Source: Golubevia sp. BC0850 | Taxonomy: Eukaryota; Basidiomycota; Exobasidiomycetes; Golubeviales; Golubeviaceae | NCBI GenBank assembly: GCA_012976225.1 | Contig: JAAVVG010000001.1 | Span: 434,001-498,000 of the forward strand | Length of the DNA stretch: 64,000 nt | Reading direction: 5' to 3' | Part shown: in pieces, positions 11,260 through 21,959 of the stretch | Layout of the letters: each line of letters begins with the position of its first letter | How positions within the stretch are numbered: position 1 is the stretch's first letter | Notes under the pieces: generated by a model | Database searches by the model: none | What the model saw: the letters and a program-made list of their open reading frames with translations, nothing else | What the model was told of the DNA's origin: nothing | Translations under genes and position numbers: made by a program

Positions 11260-14073
11260 TTAATCGTCATCTTCTCTCTTTCTCTTGTAATGGTCCTTCG
11301 GAAGACGACTTTGTGCTGACGGATGTTTCTCGAGCTCTCTCGAAAGTTTCGAGATTGGAGATTTGGAGATTTCCTGTTTGAGATCGTAGCTAAAAAGCGA
11401 AGAGACAAAGGGTGAAAGAGAGGGGGTCAGCTAAAGAGACAATCATTTCTTTCCAATCAAAAACCTGGAAGTTGTCAAATACTCACAACATCTCTTCATC
11501 AGCGTTTTCCAAGAAAGTGATAGCAGTACCTCTTTTCCCAGCTCTACCAGTTCTACCGATTCTATGAACATAAGCTTCAATATGATTTGACATTTGAAAG
11601 TTAATGACCAAACTAACGTCTGGAACATCGATACCTCTACCAGCCAAATCCGTAGCCACTAAAACCGGACATTCCCCAGATCTCAAAGATTGTAAAGCAT
11701 ATTCTCTTTCTTCTTGATTTTTTCCTGAATGTAAGATTGCAGCATTCCAACCAGCTCTTTGAACATCTCTTCCAACTGAATCTGCCATTTTCTTTTGATT
11801 GACGAAAACGATGATCGGAGGTTGGAAACCTGAATTGAGGATTTGAAGAAGTCGAGTTCTGAGAGGTGGGAAAAGAAGAAAGGGAGAGGAAGAGAAAAAT
11901 GATCAGAATGCTTAGAAGGTTTTTGGTTCTTGAAGGCAAGGAATCAAGAAAGGGGACTTACTTCTTCTTGTCTTCACTGTTGATGAACTCTACATTCTGC
12001 TCGACGGTTCCAACAGCTTGGTTGGCGTCTCCGATTGTAATTGTTGCAGGTCGACGTAGATATTTACGAGTCATTCGCTCCACAGAAGCAGGCATGGTAG
12101 CGGAGTAGAGCACTGAGAAGTGGGAGGGAATGGAAAAGCGTAGGGGTTAGTCAAAGAGTGAATCACAAAAGTTCCAAATGCTTCATACTTCTTTTGGTAC
12201 TCACTAGTAACTCTGTACTTTTCCATCTCTCCACCATCTCTTCTCAAAAGCCTCAAAGGATCCTCCGCTTTCTCGTCATCCGGTTTCAAATTCGAGACTG
12301 GTAAACTATCCAAAATGAAATTGACAACCTCTTCGAAACCCAAATTAACCATTCTATCAGCTTCGTCCATCACGACATAAGTACACTGACCAAGCACGAT
12401 AACATGTCTTTCAATACAATCCTTTAATCTACCAGGAGTAGCAATAACGATTTCAGCACCGTCTCTCATATTAAAAGCTTGATCATTCATGTCTTTACCT
12501 CCTACAATCGAAACACAATTAAATCCAAGAACATCACAAAACTTCTTGGTTTCGGTTTCGATTTGTTGAGCCAATTCTCTAGTTGGAGCTAGAATAAGAG
12601 CATAAGGTCCTAATTGTTGATTTGTCTCATTCATCTTCGGTAAATCCAAAATGTAAGATAACAATGGGATTACGAAAGATGCAGTCTTTCCAGAACCAGT
12701 TTCTGCGATTCCAACCAAATCTCTATTTGTTAAACCAATAGGAATGGCTTGTCTTTGAATAGGAGATGGATCTGTATAACCTATTTTTTCAATAGCTTCT
12801 AAAATCGGTTTGGGAATTGTTGATTCCTTCCAACTTCTCAAAGGTCTTGGAATATTCCCACCACGAGTGCCGGAAATCCCAAAGTCTTCTCTGAAAATTC
12901 TCCAATCTCTTTCTTTCATTTCCGTTAAAGATTTCTCTGACCAATGAGATTCTAACATTGCAGAAGCTGCACCTCTAAGTTTTGAATTTTTCCTTGCAAT
13001 AGCTAATGGATCATGTAAATCTAAATCTCCATTGGAAGAACCATTGCCATTAGTGATTTGATTTCCATTAGAATCCAACCCCAATCCAAAAGCTTTAGCT
13101 TGAACACTAGTTTCATAAACTGGATTGACTTTATCAGAAGTATCATCACTTGCATCCCAACCAAAAAGGAATTTCTTATCTCCACCACCTCCACCCACAA
13201 TCTTCTTGAGCTTTCTTTTTCCTTTAGTTTCCTGACCTAAATATCTTGATTTGATCAGAGATTGTTCTCCTTCGGTCAAAAGTCCAGGTTTGTTTTGAGA
13301 AGTGAAAGTGGGTGGTAAGATTTGATGAGAGCTTGAAGTTGAAGGTGGTAGACCTCCTCTTGGACCTGAAGAAGTTGAAGGATTGGAATAAGGATTGTCT
13401 AGGTCTTGATATCCACTGGTATTGGTTGATGGAGTAGAAGATCCAGGCGGTCGATCTGCTCGAGGACCAGTTGGAATTGCTGAGGATTGAAATCCTGGTC
13501 TAGAGTTAGAAGGTCCAACTCCAGCTCCACCTCCTCTGGGTTCGTTTCGCCAGTCTCCAGGTCGTCGTTGATCTTGATCTGTGGAACGAGAAGGTTGGAA
13601 GACAAAGTCAGCCAAGGATCGGATACAGAGGTCCCCGCTGAGCCTCTCTTACTGAGTGATCTCCGATCCTCCCTTCTCCCATATCTCAGGAAGCTAGATC
13701 AATACTCACATCTATTATCGTAACCTTCTCTACCAGGTCCACCCTGCTGTTGCCTCGCATTGAAGTTAGAAGTGGCATTGATCCTAGCCTGCTCTCTACT
13801 CTTTCTCTCCAACTCTTCTCTTTCCTTTCTTCCATTCTCTTCCTTCTGCTTTGATTCATCAACCTCTTTCTTTCTCTTCTCCAAAGCTTGAGCTTGTCTC
13901 TCTGCCTTTGTCAAGAACTTGGGCTGTGGGTAGTAGGAGAAGGAGGAGGGAGGTGAGCAAGTCCGGATGGTGCTGAGCTTAACTGAAATGATTGAACTTA
14001 CCTTGATTTGAGCAGCTTCTTTCTGTTTCTGTAGAATGGCTTCTACTGAAAGTGGTTCCTTTCTGGAACTCAT
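11260..14073 (-). CDS. PRP28: Pre-mRNA-splicing ATP-dependent RNA helicase PRP28
   Basis: DEAD-box helicase that helps exchange U1 for U6 at the 5' splice site during spliceosome assembly. Six exons: 14073-14002, 13923-13710, 13578-12205, 12112-11962, 11858-11487 and 11389-11260, about 770 residues. The start MSSRKEPLSVEAILQKQK and the segment PKFLTKAERQAQALEKRKKE match the family N-terminus. HWSEKSLTEMKERDWRIFRE precedes the helicase core. Core motifs: Q motif PSPIQRQAIP, Walker A AETGSGKT, PTRELAQQ, TPGRLKD, DEAD (VVMDEADRM), SAT (MLYSATMP), then FVNQKK, ATDLAGRGIDVPDV and HRIGRTGRAGK. The end YDLKQEISKSP fits Prp28. An upstream in-frame ATG at 14184 gives 37 residues unlike the family, so 14073 is preferred. 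The gene is head to head with the uL15m gene only about 100 bases away. Confidence 0.94.
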
Positions 14074-14174
14074 GTCGAATTGAGATAGTGATGATGTTGA
14101 GGTCAAGCTATCCAGTACGGCTTCTCTCTCTCTCCAACAACACGATCCTATCAACCTATCATCCTCGTTGATCC

Positions 14175-15632
14175 ATGTCAGCAACTACTCTTTCAAAAAG
14201 TCTTGCAAGACTTGCAATTTCCACAACTTCAAAATCACCGACTTCGTCAATTCTCAATTCCAGCAGCAGCAGTCGTCTCTTCTCAACTTCAACTTCTTCC
14301 AATCTTCCAATCGCTACTTCTTCTCCTCGTAAAGTCACTTTCGCAGCTCAACCGTCAACAAAAAGATCTTATGCTAGCCATGTACCATCAACTTTCACTC
14401 TTGGAAACCTCAAACCAGCTCAGACGCCTAAAACTGTGAGCTTTGGCTTCTTGTTCTCTCTCTCTCTCTCTCTTTCCTTTCTTGCCCTCTATTGCTTTGT
14501 CTCTCGCTCTTTCTGACTCTCACTTCATTTCACTGAACTCTCAAATTTTCAGCCCAAGCGATTAGGTAGAGGTCCATCCTCAGGAAGAGGTGGTACTTCC
14601 ACCAGAGGTCACAAAGGTCAAAAGGCAAGAAGAGGTAATGGAAAACCTACTCCAGGTTTCGAAGGTGGACAAACTCCAGTCATGAGGAGGTATCCAAAGA
14701 GAGGCTTCACCAATATGTGAGTAGTCTTTTACTTGAAAGAAGCCCTTCGAACCAGGTGGTTGGAGGGGCAAGGGGAGGAAGACAGAGGTCAATCATGAGT
14801 AGAGCCTTCCCCCAAGTGTCCCAGCTTTCATTTCTCGGATAAGAAAAACGATCTCGTAGATCTGATCTAATTCATGTGTTTGGAGGCTGAAGGATCTCGG
14901 CTGACCTTTTCCTCTCCCATCTCCCACAAGTCATTCCAAAACCTACGTTCCTCTAAACCTAGACAGACTTCAACATTGGATCGATAGAGGTTTAATAGAT
15001 CCTTCTCAACCTATCACAGCTAAAGAACTTTTAGATAGCAGGTGTATTCACAGCGTCAAAGATGGTGTTAAAATCTTAGGAGATGTGAGTTTTTTTGCTT
15101 CCCTATTCCCTCCTCCTTTTCCTTCCGATTTCTGCTGACTTCTCGCCTTACTCTAACAACTATCTTCGACCTTCAATCAGGGCTCTCAACATCTCTCCCA
15201 ACCCCTCTCCCTCCTAGTTTCCAAAGCCTCAACCTCAGCAATTCAAGCCATAGAAGCTTTGGGCGGTTCAATCACTTGCCGTTATTACACCCCTCTCACT
15301 CTTAGAGCTTTGACCAAACCTCATAAATGGACTGATTTGGGTAGACCCGTTCCAAGAGGTTCGGATCCCATGGGCAGGAGAGATCTTCGTGAGTTTTCGA
15401 AAAGCTTCTCTTGTTCTGCTTTTTCTTTTTCTTAGCATGGCCGTCTTGATTAATTCTGACTCTTCCTCTCCTCGATTTCGTATGGCAAATAGTCTATTAC
15501 TCCAATGCTAGGAATAGAGGATATTTGGCTAAGAAAGCTGAAATCATTAAGGCTCAACAGATTAAGGAATCTACCAAGATTCAAGGGTCTGGGGCTTCGG
15601 AGGAAGTTGTGACAGAAACCAAAATGGTCTAG
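14175..15632 (+). CDS. MRPL10: Mitochondrial large-subunit ribosomal protein uL15m (yeast MRPL10)
   Basis: Structural protein of the mitochondrial large ribosomal subunit. Five exons: 14175-14435, 14553-14716, 14931-15084, 15181-15388 and 15493-15632, about 308 residues. The first 55 residues are rich in Ser, Thr, Arg and Lys with almost no acids, as in a mitochondrial presequence. The uL15 signature follows: [52 protein letters not shown] and [13 protein letters not shown]. The second half ([52 protein letters not shown]) also fits. Its start is 101 bases from the PRP28 start on the other strand, so the two share a short bidirectional promoter. Intron 1 contains a CT microsatellite. Confidence 0.93.
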
Positions 15633-16369
15633 CTTGTTCAAGCTTAAACAGTTCAAGTAGGACTTCATACGATCGGTCAATTTCAAGATGCGCAAGAAAG
15701 CTCATTCTCCCAAAATCTCATTCTCTCAGAATTGTGTTGTACCTTTTTTTCAGTTGCCCTCGAAATCCTCGTTGCCTATCTCTCGTCATCTCAATGTGCA
15801 GTTGTGGTATTGCCAGAAAATTCTTCTGCTGCGATCTCAGTACATTACATACAAGTAGACGCAAAGGAGAGGCGATCGTTTGGAAATCAGCAATTGGAAA
15901 GCAGCCCAGGTCGAAAGATCAGGAAATGCCCTTGTCAGGAGAGAGAAACGATCCCTAGTGAAGAGTGCAGGTCTTTAAGTGTGCTTTAAGTGCGTGAAAA
16001 GAAAAGCTGGATCGAGACAGACTTTTCGAGAGGGATTTGAAGGAGAGAACTCGACAATTTTTGGAATCGAGAGAACGAGGCATAGAACCTTGAGAGGACT
16101 TATTTGGTTCTTTGAGTGAAGCAGAACACAGTCAAGACTACGGTTCTGAGTATCTGACCAATAGGAGATGGAATTGGAGGGAGCAGCAAGAACGGGGAGC
16201 TTGAACGCTTTTTCGAGCACTCAGTCTGAATGTGGTGAAGAGTTCGTTTAGAGTTGGAAAGTAGAAATACATGATGGAAATACAACAATGCGAGGTTGTT
16301 GTTTTGAATTCTAGGTACAGGTCGAATAATTTGATTTGGTTGTGAGGATGAGGGAGAGACAATCACTCC
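15633..16369. other. Convergent 3' spacer between uL15m and TFB4
   Basis: About 740 bases between two gene ends. Small overlapping open frames on both strands show no family, no splice support and no start context. I see no RNA gene. It probably holds the two 3' untranslated regions. Confidence 0.6.
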
Positions 16370-18367
16370 TCAACCACTGCTCGAAGTCTTCCCCAGAGCA
16401 GTCAACTCATTTCTGAATCTCGTGATGGTTCGTTTTGGAAATTTGGATCTGTTGATGCAGAGAGGCAGAAGAAGATGGAAAGGGTGAGATTCCGGACAGA
16501 ACGCACAAAACGAGACCTCGAGAAATTGAACTCACCTGCAAGTCAAACAAGCTTCCACAGGCTCGCAGAAGACTGAAGGGAACGAATGAAGATACGAGAA
16601 ATTAGATCAGTAAAAGCTGGTGGGAACCATTAGGCAGAGATCCACTTACTACTCAGACAGACACTGCAGACGTATCCAATGTCAACGACTTTCTTATGGC
16701 AGAAGCAAGCTGCTCTGAAATCCACTTCATCATTGGTAGGAAGCTGAAGTAGATGTCTTAGAGATCTCGAGGGAAGGTAGGTGGTCTGCGAAAGCAGTTG
16801 TTGGGGAAGGAAAAGGGAGGAGAGTCAGGCCGGGCGGGGAAGATATTGAGGGAGAGCTGCTTTTAGGTCGAGTCTCCAAAAGTAAGCTCACCATCAAAGT
16901 GACTAGCATCTCTTCCCTACTACCAAGCCTGAAGTAGACTCCTTTAGTCAAGTGAGCTGCCTGCTGCAGGAAAACCGTGTCGGATCCAAAGAGCTTCAGA
17001 ACATCTATTGTCACGTCCTGAAAAAACGAAGGTGGTGAATTAGTGGATCAGTGAACTGAATGCTTCCCATGGTCTCCTGTACGAGTCTTGGATCAAGCAT
17101 TGTGGCCAAAGAATTCCCGAACGAGCGACTCACTCTCTTTTGAGCTGCGAAGATGCTGTTCATCATCGGAACGTATTGAGCGCTTGCATCAGGAGTGACA
17201 CTGAGAACGAGAATCCTACTTTTAGTTCCAGAGACGTTCGAAGAATCGTTCTTATTAGCTGAGCCGCCCGCGGCTGAGTTCTTGTTTGAGTTGTTGGCGG
17301 TCGGAATGGAGATGGATTGATTGGAATTGAGTGCTGAAGAGGGAGATACATGTCGATTGATATCTGTTTACGGTAAAAGATTGCAGGAAAGGAAACGGCT
17401 ATCAGAAGAGCGGCGTTGAGACAAGGAGGAAGGAGATGGGGAAGGAAGCTGACTTACGACAGAGAGCTTGAGCTATGGCCGAGACAATACCAATTGGAGC
17501 TGATAGAAGATCATGGAGATCGTTTCGGAGGTCATTGATGTTAATTTTGTTAGTCGTACGACACCCAAAGAGAGCATCAGAGATGCGATTGAGAAAATAC
17601 CAAAGACCCTAGACCTCTTCCATGTCCGGTCTGTCGATACCCTTCTTCCATTGCAGTACACTTGCTACTTATAAGATTCTCTATACAACTGCCGTGTGAC
17701 TCACCTCGTTTCTCAATCCTCCTCCTCTTGCCACCTGGATCATCTCTATTCCTCTCCCTCCCTTCCTCTTCGCTGCCACTATCCCTCTGCTGATCTTCTT
17801 CATCTTCATCCATTTGATAACTTAGTTCCGCCATTTCTTCCATCATCTCTTTGACACCTTTAAAGACTCTGTTATCCATGGTCGAGAAATGCTGATAAGT
17901 ACTTGCATCTGGTGGAGCATTGGAAGTGTCGGTACTCGAGAGTAGATGAGAGGCGTTATCATCAAGGTTAACAGAAGTTGGAAGATAAGCTTGAGGTGCT
18001 GTCGTATGAAGTAGCGTACTGGAGACGGGTGATAGGCATAGAGGATGAGGGTGCTGAGCTTCTCAAGAAGAAAGTGGAAATTGACTCACGCTTTACCTAT
18101 TCCAGCTGCCCAAATGGCCACTCCGTTTCCAGATTGCTGAGCGATATGAGAATTCAAGAATATCCTGACATCATCGAGAGCTTTTTTGAGTGGAGGGGTT
18201 GAAGTGGAAGTGGATTGAGAAGGAGCTGTGGACCAAGAGTATGGATTGATGTCCAGAACCACCGCTAGGAAATCTGGTTGAGGATTCAATCTTGGAAGTG
18301 AAGAGTTGGATGTAGAGTTGGATCCTTGCCTCGGATTGGAACCGTATTTATCCATTTTGTCCGTCAT
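16370..18367 (-). CDS. TFB4: TFIIH core subunit TFB4 (p34, GTF2H3)
   Basis: Subunit of the TFIIH core, used in RNA polymerase II initiation and nucleotide excision repair. The start MTDKMDKYGSN at 18367 leads into DFLAVVLDINPYSW, the beginning of the Tfb4 von Willebrand-like domain. Later exons read IVSAIAQALC-HINR, SRILVLSVTPDASAQYVPMM, NSIFAAQKR, VLKLFGSDTVFLQQAAHLTK and GVYFRLGSREEMLVTLM. The C-terminal zinc module is DFRAACFCHKKVVDIGYVC, SVCLS, FCEPVEACLTC. The last exon ends at 16370. About eight exons. The join after the exon ending at 17705 (GTGAGT, phase 1) is not resolved: the next clearly coding frame (NRISDALFGCRTTNKIN) follows TCTAG in phase 0, while a CAG about 110 bases further on fits the phase but drops plausible sequence. 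There may be an odd splice or a one-base difference. Confidence 0.9.
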
Positions 18368-18785
18368 GATGAGAGGAGTGAGCAATAGTGAGATGCAAGA
18401 CATGTTTCCATCTTACTTCCTCGCCGCAACGACGTTTCAAGCGACTTTCTCTACTTTTGTTTCTTCAAGTTTTGACTCTTTGACCTTTGATTATTACAAC
18501 AGATACAAGTAAGTGGACGTGGCAGAGAACCACGCTGAGCCTCCAGTTCTGACTTTTCACTCTCTCTCAACCCTTCCGTCCCTAGTTCGCCCTATCAGCC
18601 GACCTGGAACACTACAATTGGACTTTCACTCCCATTCCAGCAGGCTACACTTGAGAAACAGATCCCGATTGCAACTTGTTGGTAGCGCTCGCAGCAGCCC
18701 AGCCGTTGCTTGCCCCTGTCGGTCTCCAAGCCCTCATCTAATTGATCTCTCTTTCCTCTATTCTACCTATCAGACTTCAGATCAC
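18368..18785. promoter_or_regulatory. Divergent promoter region, TFB4 / DUF202 gene
   Basis: About 420 bases between two start codons facing away from each other. The DUF202 frame is open upstream of its ATG to about 18513, but no earlier ATG is in frame, so this is taken as 5' flank. No specific binding site was identified. Confidence 0.5.
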
Positions 18786-19939
18786 ATGAGTCATTCACCT
18801 ACTCCAAAGCACTTGACCCTTCACATTCCAAACTCTTACCCTCGTTCAACCCGGTCAACCTCTCCAACTTTGTCTCGTTCAAACTCTCCCACCTCTCCTC
18901 GTCCAACCTCTCCCATATCACCTCCAACTGAACCACGATCAACAGCACCATCGTTTAATTTACCATCGAATCCTTTCAAGTCGAGACAGTGTCAGGGAGA
19001 GACTTCTAGAGACTTTTTAGCCAGAGAACGAACTTTCTTCAGCTGGTTGAGGCTGGCTCAAATTCTTAGCATTCTTTCAGGGGCTATATTACTTAGACTG
19101 AAGCCTAAATCTTCTATCAAGAAGTCATCAAGCAAGACCTTGAAGGAGAAGAGGTCATTAACATGGAGGAAGGAAGGAAGGACCGGAGAAGTGGGAACAG
19201 AAGAACTCAAACCTAGTATCGACGAAAGTCAAAGCAAGCCAAAGACATCGAGAATTTTATCAGCTTTACAGAAATACATCATCAGGAAGAATTATGAAGA
19301 TCGAATCAGGTCAAATGCCATCTTCAACTCATCTTCGCTCACCGAACCCAACTTCATCAATCCAATAGCAACTCGAGCCCGATTTCCATTTTCAGCTTCT
19401 CTTCAACTTTCAAACTCAAGTCTAGTCACTTCAACTCTCAGCTCTCCTTCATTTCATAGTGGTGATACAAATCCCCTTTCAACTGACCACACATTATCTT
19501 TGACGATCGGTGCCATTTTCTTCATCATATCTCTAATTACCCTCTCTATAGGCTGGTTCGATTATATGAGATGTGTGAAGTATCTTGAAATCACTGACAA
19601 AGATGAAGTTGAAGGATGGGGGAACGCTGAAGATCCAGATGGAATTGTGCGGAGTGAGAGTGGAATCCAAAGGGAAAGGGAAAGAAGTTGCGACGCTGCT
19701 GTTGCCAATATGGCACATTCTGGAAAGTGAGTTCGTCACTCAGATCTCTCTCGAACATCGGCCTGATGAGAGCCACTGAATAAGTCGCAGATCGCGTCCA
19801 CTAATCGGCGGTCTCTTTCTTACATCTACTTCTCGGTCTTCTCCACTTCTTCAATAGGATCGTCAAAATCACAGAGGCTGCTCTTTGTATCTCAATAGGA
19901 TCTTTGGCTATCTTGCTTCTAGTCTTCCAAAGGCTTTAG
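18786..19939 (+). CDS. DUF202-type three-helix membrane protein
   Basis: Two exons, 18786-19726 and 19858-19939, about 340 residues. The first 80 residues are Ser/Pro/Thr-rich and probably disordered. RDFLARERTFFSWLRLA is the conserved DUF202 opening; it runs into the first membrane helix (LAQILSILSGAILLRL). A charged loop of about 130 residues follows. Helix two is LSLTIGAIFFIISLITLSIG, followed by WFDYMRCVKYLE. Exon 2 supplies helix three (ITEAALCISIGSLAILLLVF) and a very short tail. Three helices with a cytosolic N-terminus is the usual DUF202 form; the long loop is unusual compared with bacterial members. Function is unknown. DUF202 folds also occur in VTC-type vacuolar proteins, but no SPX or polyphosphate domain is present here. 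Confidence 0.82.
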
Positions 19940-20357
19940 CTCCGATTGATTCCAACTTCTTTCAGGCAGAATAGATCGCACGGAAGAGAGAGAGAGAAGA
20001 GCGACTATATAGACAATCTGAAGCCAACACGGATCTGAGATGACGAGAGTATCCTTTTTGAATAATTTCATTTCAGGAGTGCCCCTTGATGATGGAAAGC
20101 TGAATGGACGCATCCTCGTCCCCTCGACTCTCAACATAAAGCCAGATCAATACATGTCTGGGTCTAATCCATACCCATATCTCGACTTAGACTCAGAAAA
20201 ATCAACGAGATCCTGCGAGCGCTAAATTTGCCTCGAGTCTCACGCTTCAATACCATCACTTCTTGTAAATCCATCCTGATCAGTTTCCCTTCTCATGTCG
20301 GAACCAGTCGTCAGTATCGTGAACCATAGTTTTGATTTCAGTGTAACACCTTCTTCC
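19940..20357. other. Convergent 3' spacer
   Basis: About 420 bases between the ends of the DUF202 gene and the D-amino-acid oxidase gene. Only short overlapping open frames are present and nothing is recognisable. Confidence 0.6.
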
Positions 20358-21808
20358 TCATTTACTTAGACAGAGAGACCTGAACGGGGATTGATTGGGG
20401 GCGAGGGGTAGAAGGAGAGCTTCATCGACCCTAGCCCGAGCCTCCAGAGCGAATCCAAAGCTAGCTTGATAGCCAAACCCACCCAGTCTGGGGGAAAAAA
20501 GGAAACATTTCCCGTAAGTCACCAGCTGCTCGTGTATACCTCTAGCAAAGTGCGTGAGCACTCACCCATAAGCGTGAACGATCTTTGACCCTCCACTCCC
20601 TATTTTCCCAATCTCCAGTCTAGCCCCACCTTCTCTGACAGAACGTAGACCCACGTTCACCGAGAGGATGTCTACGTCTTCATAAGTAGGAGTCATTCTT
20701 GAAGAGCCTGGTCTAGCTAATTGAGGTAGAAACTTCAGAACTCGCTCTAGGATTGCTCTAGTGGTTTCTTCTCTCGGTTCTTCGTTCCAATCTCCTGTCA
20801 GGCGAGTGCCTCCGACTACTAAGGTGCCGTCCCCTCTCGGAATGACATAGACGTCTCTGTATCCTTCGTCGCAGATCTTGCTCAGACCAGACCAACGAAT
20901 TTTGCCTCGAGACCGGCTCTCCATCCACGGGGCTTTGATGAGCACTACTTGACCTCGCGAGGCGTCCATTCTGGTATCCTTGATCTCCAGAATGTCTCCA
21001 GCACCCAGACCGACAGCAGTGACGACTAGATCTGGAGAGAGCGACAGAGTCTCTTCTAGCGATTCAATCTTCTTTTCGACGAAGACACCGCCTCGGGAAG
21101 CCACTTCCGAGTAGAGCCAGGAGAGATAAATGGGAACGTTGATGTCCAAAGTTGAGAAAGTGCACCCTTGAGAAATGTTGTCGGGAAGCTCAGAAGGCTC
21201 CAAAGGTCGATACTGAGAGGTGAGGTTTTGAGTCAGTACTATGAATGTCTTCACCCGAGGTCAAACACTCACATCTGGATACCAATCTAGAACCCAACAG
21301 TCAGGTTTTGAAGAATTCTTTGACCACAACTCAGTCTGATTGACCCAGACCAAGGCGTCCTCTGACGAGCCATTCTTTCTCCAAGGAGCTTGCTCGGCCA
21401 AGCTGCTCATCAGGCGAAAGGTGACCTGATCCCATTGAAGTTCCTTTTGGTCCTTTGCATCGCTGACGTGATGAGCACCCTTGAATGAAGAAATGTTGAG
21501 ACTCGAATCAGTATTAGAAGCGCAAGGAACAGTGTTGGGAGTTGCTCACTGCCCAAGCCGAAGCGAAAGTTGCTGGATATACTTTGTCTCGATCACGCGA
21601 GGGGAGGTGCTCTGACATGATAGTGACCTTGTAGCAATTGATTGGATGGTCTAGGAGCGAAAGGGCAATGGTGAGTCCTGTAGAGGGAGCGAAGGTAGGA
21701 TGAGTCACTGGCGGATTCGTACCCTTTTTCCCACTCTACTGATCTATACTGACCAATTACTCCTGATCCGACTATTACCACATGCTTACTTGCGTCTGTT
21801 AAGGTCAT
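20358..21808 (-). CDS. DAO1: D-amino-acid oxidase (FAD)
   Basis: Flavoenzyme that oxidises neutral D-amino acids to imino acids with release of hydrogen peroxide. Five exons: 21808-21754, 21677-21550, 21479-21273, 21212-20566 and 20487-20358, about 388 residues. The FAD-binding motif is VVIVGSGVIGLTIALSLLD, formed across the first intron. SRGGVFVEKKI and LVVTAVGLGAGDIL lie in the middle. RGQVVLIKAPW, DVYVIPRGDGTLVVGGTR, VGLRSVREGGARLE and the terminal HAYGLGGFGYQASFG are typical, including the substrate arginine in GLRSVR. The protein ends in CLSK rather than the SKL peroxisome signal usual in fungal members. ATG 21808 is chosen over 21850 because it puts a short leader before the nucleotide-binding strand. 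Orientation is divergent from the F-box pseudogene. Confidence 0.92.
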
Positions 21809-21959
21809 TTGCTTCGTTTGGGACGTAAGTGAAGATGGGATCGGAAGCAAACACTTTGCGACTCATCCGAAGAAAATCTATACTCTTCCCTCGAATCTCG
21901 ACCCTCGAACCTCTCACTTCTTCCTTCACTCCTTCCTAGTTCAACTACTTCAAGTCAAG

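Noticed and set aside
14184-14184. Longer start for PRP28
   Set aside because: It adds 37 residues unlike the family, whose N-terminus begins with the SRKEPLSVEAIL-type sequence found at 14073, and it would overlap the uL15m start region.
18513-18785. N-terminal extension of the DUF202 protein
   Set aside because: The frame is open but has no ATG before 18786, so it is taken as 5' flank.
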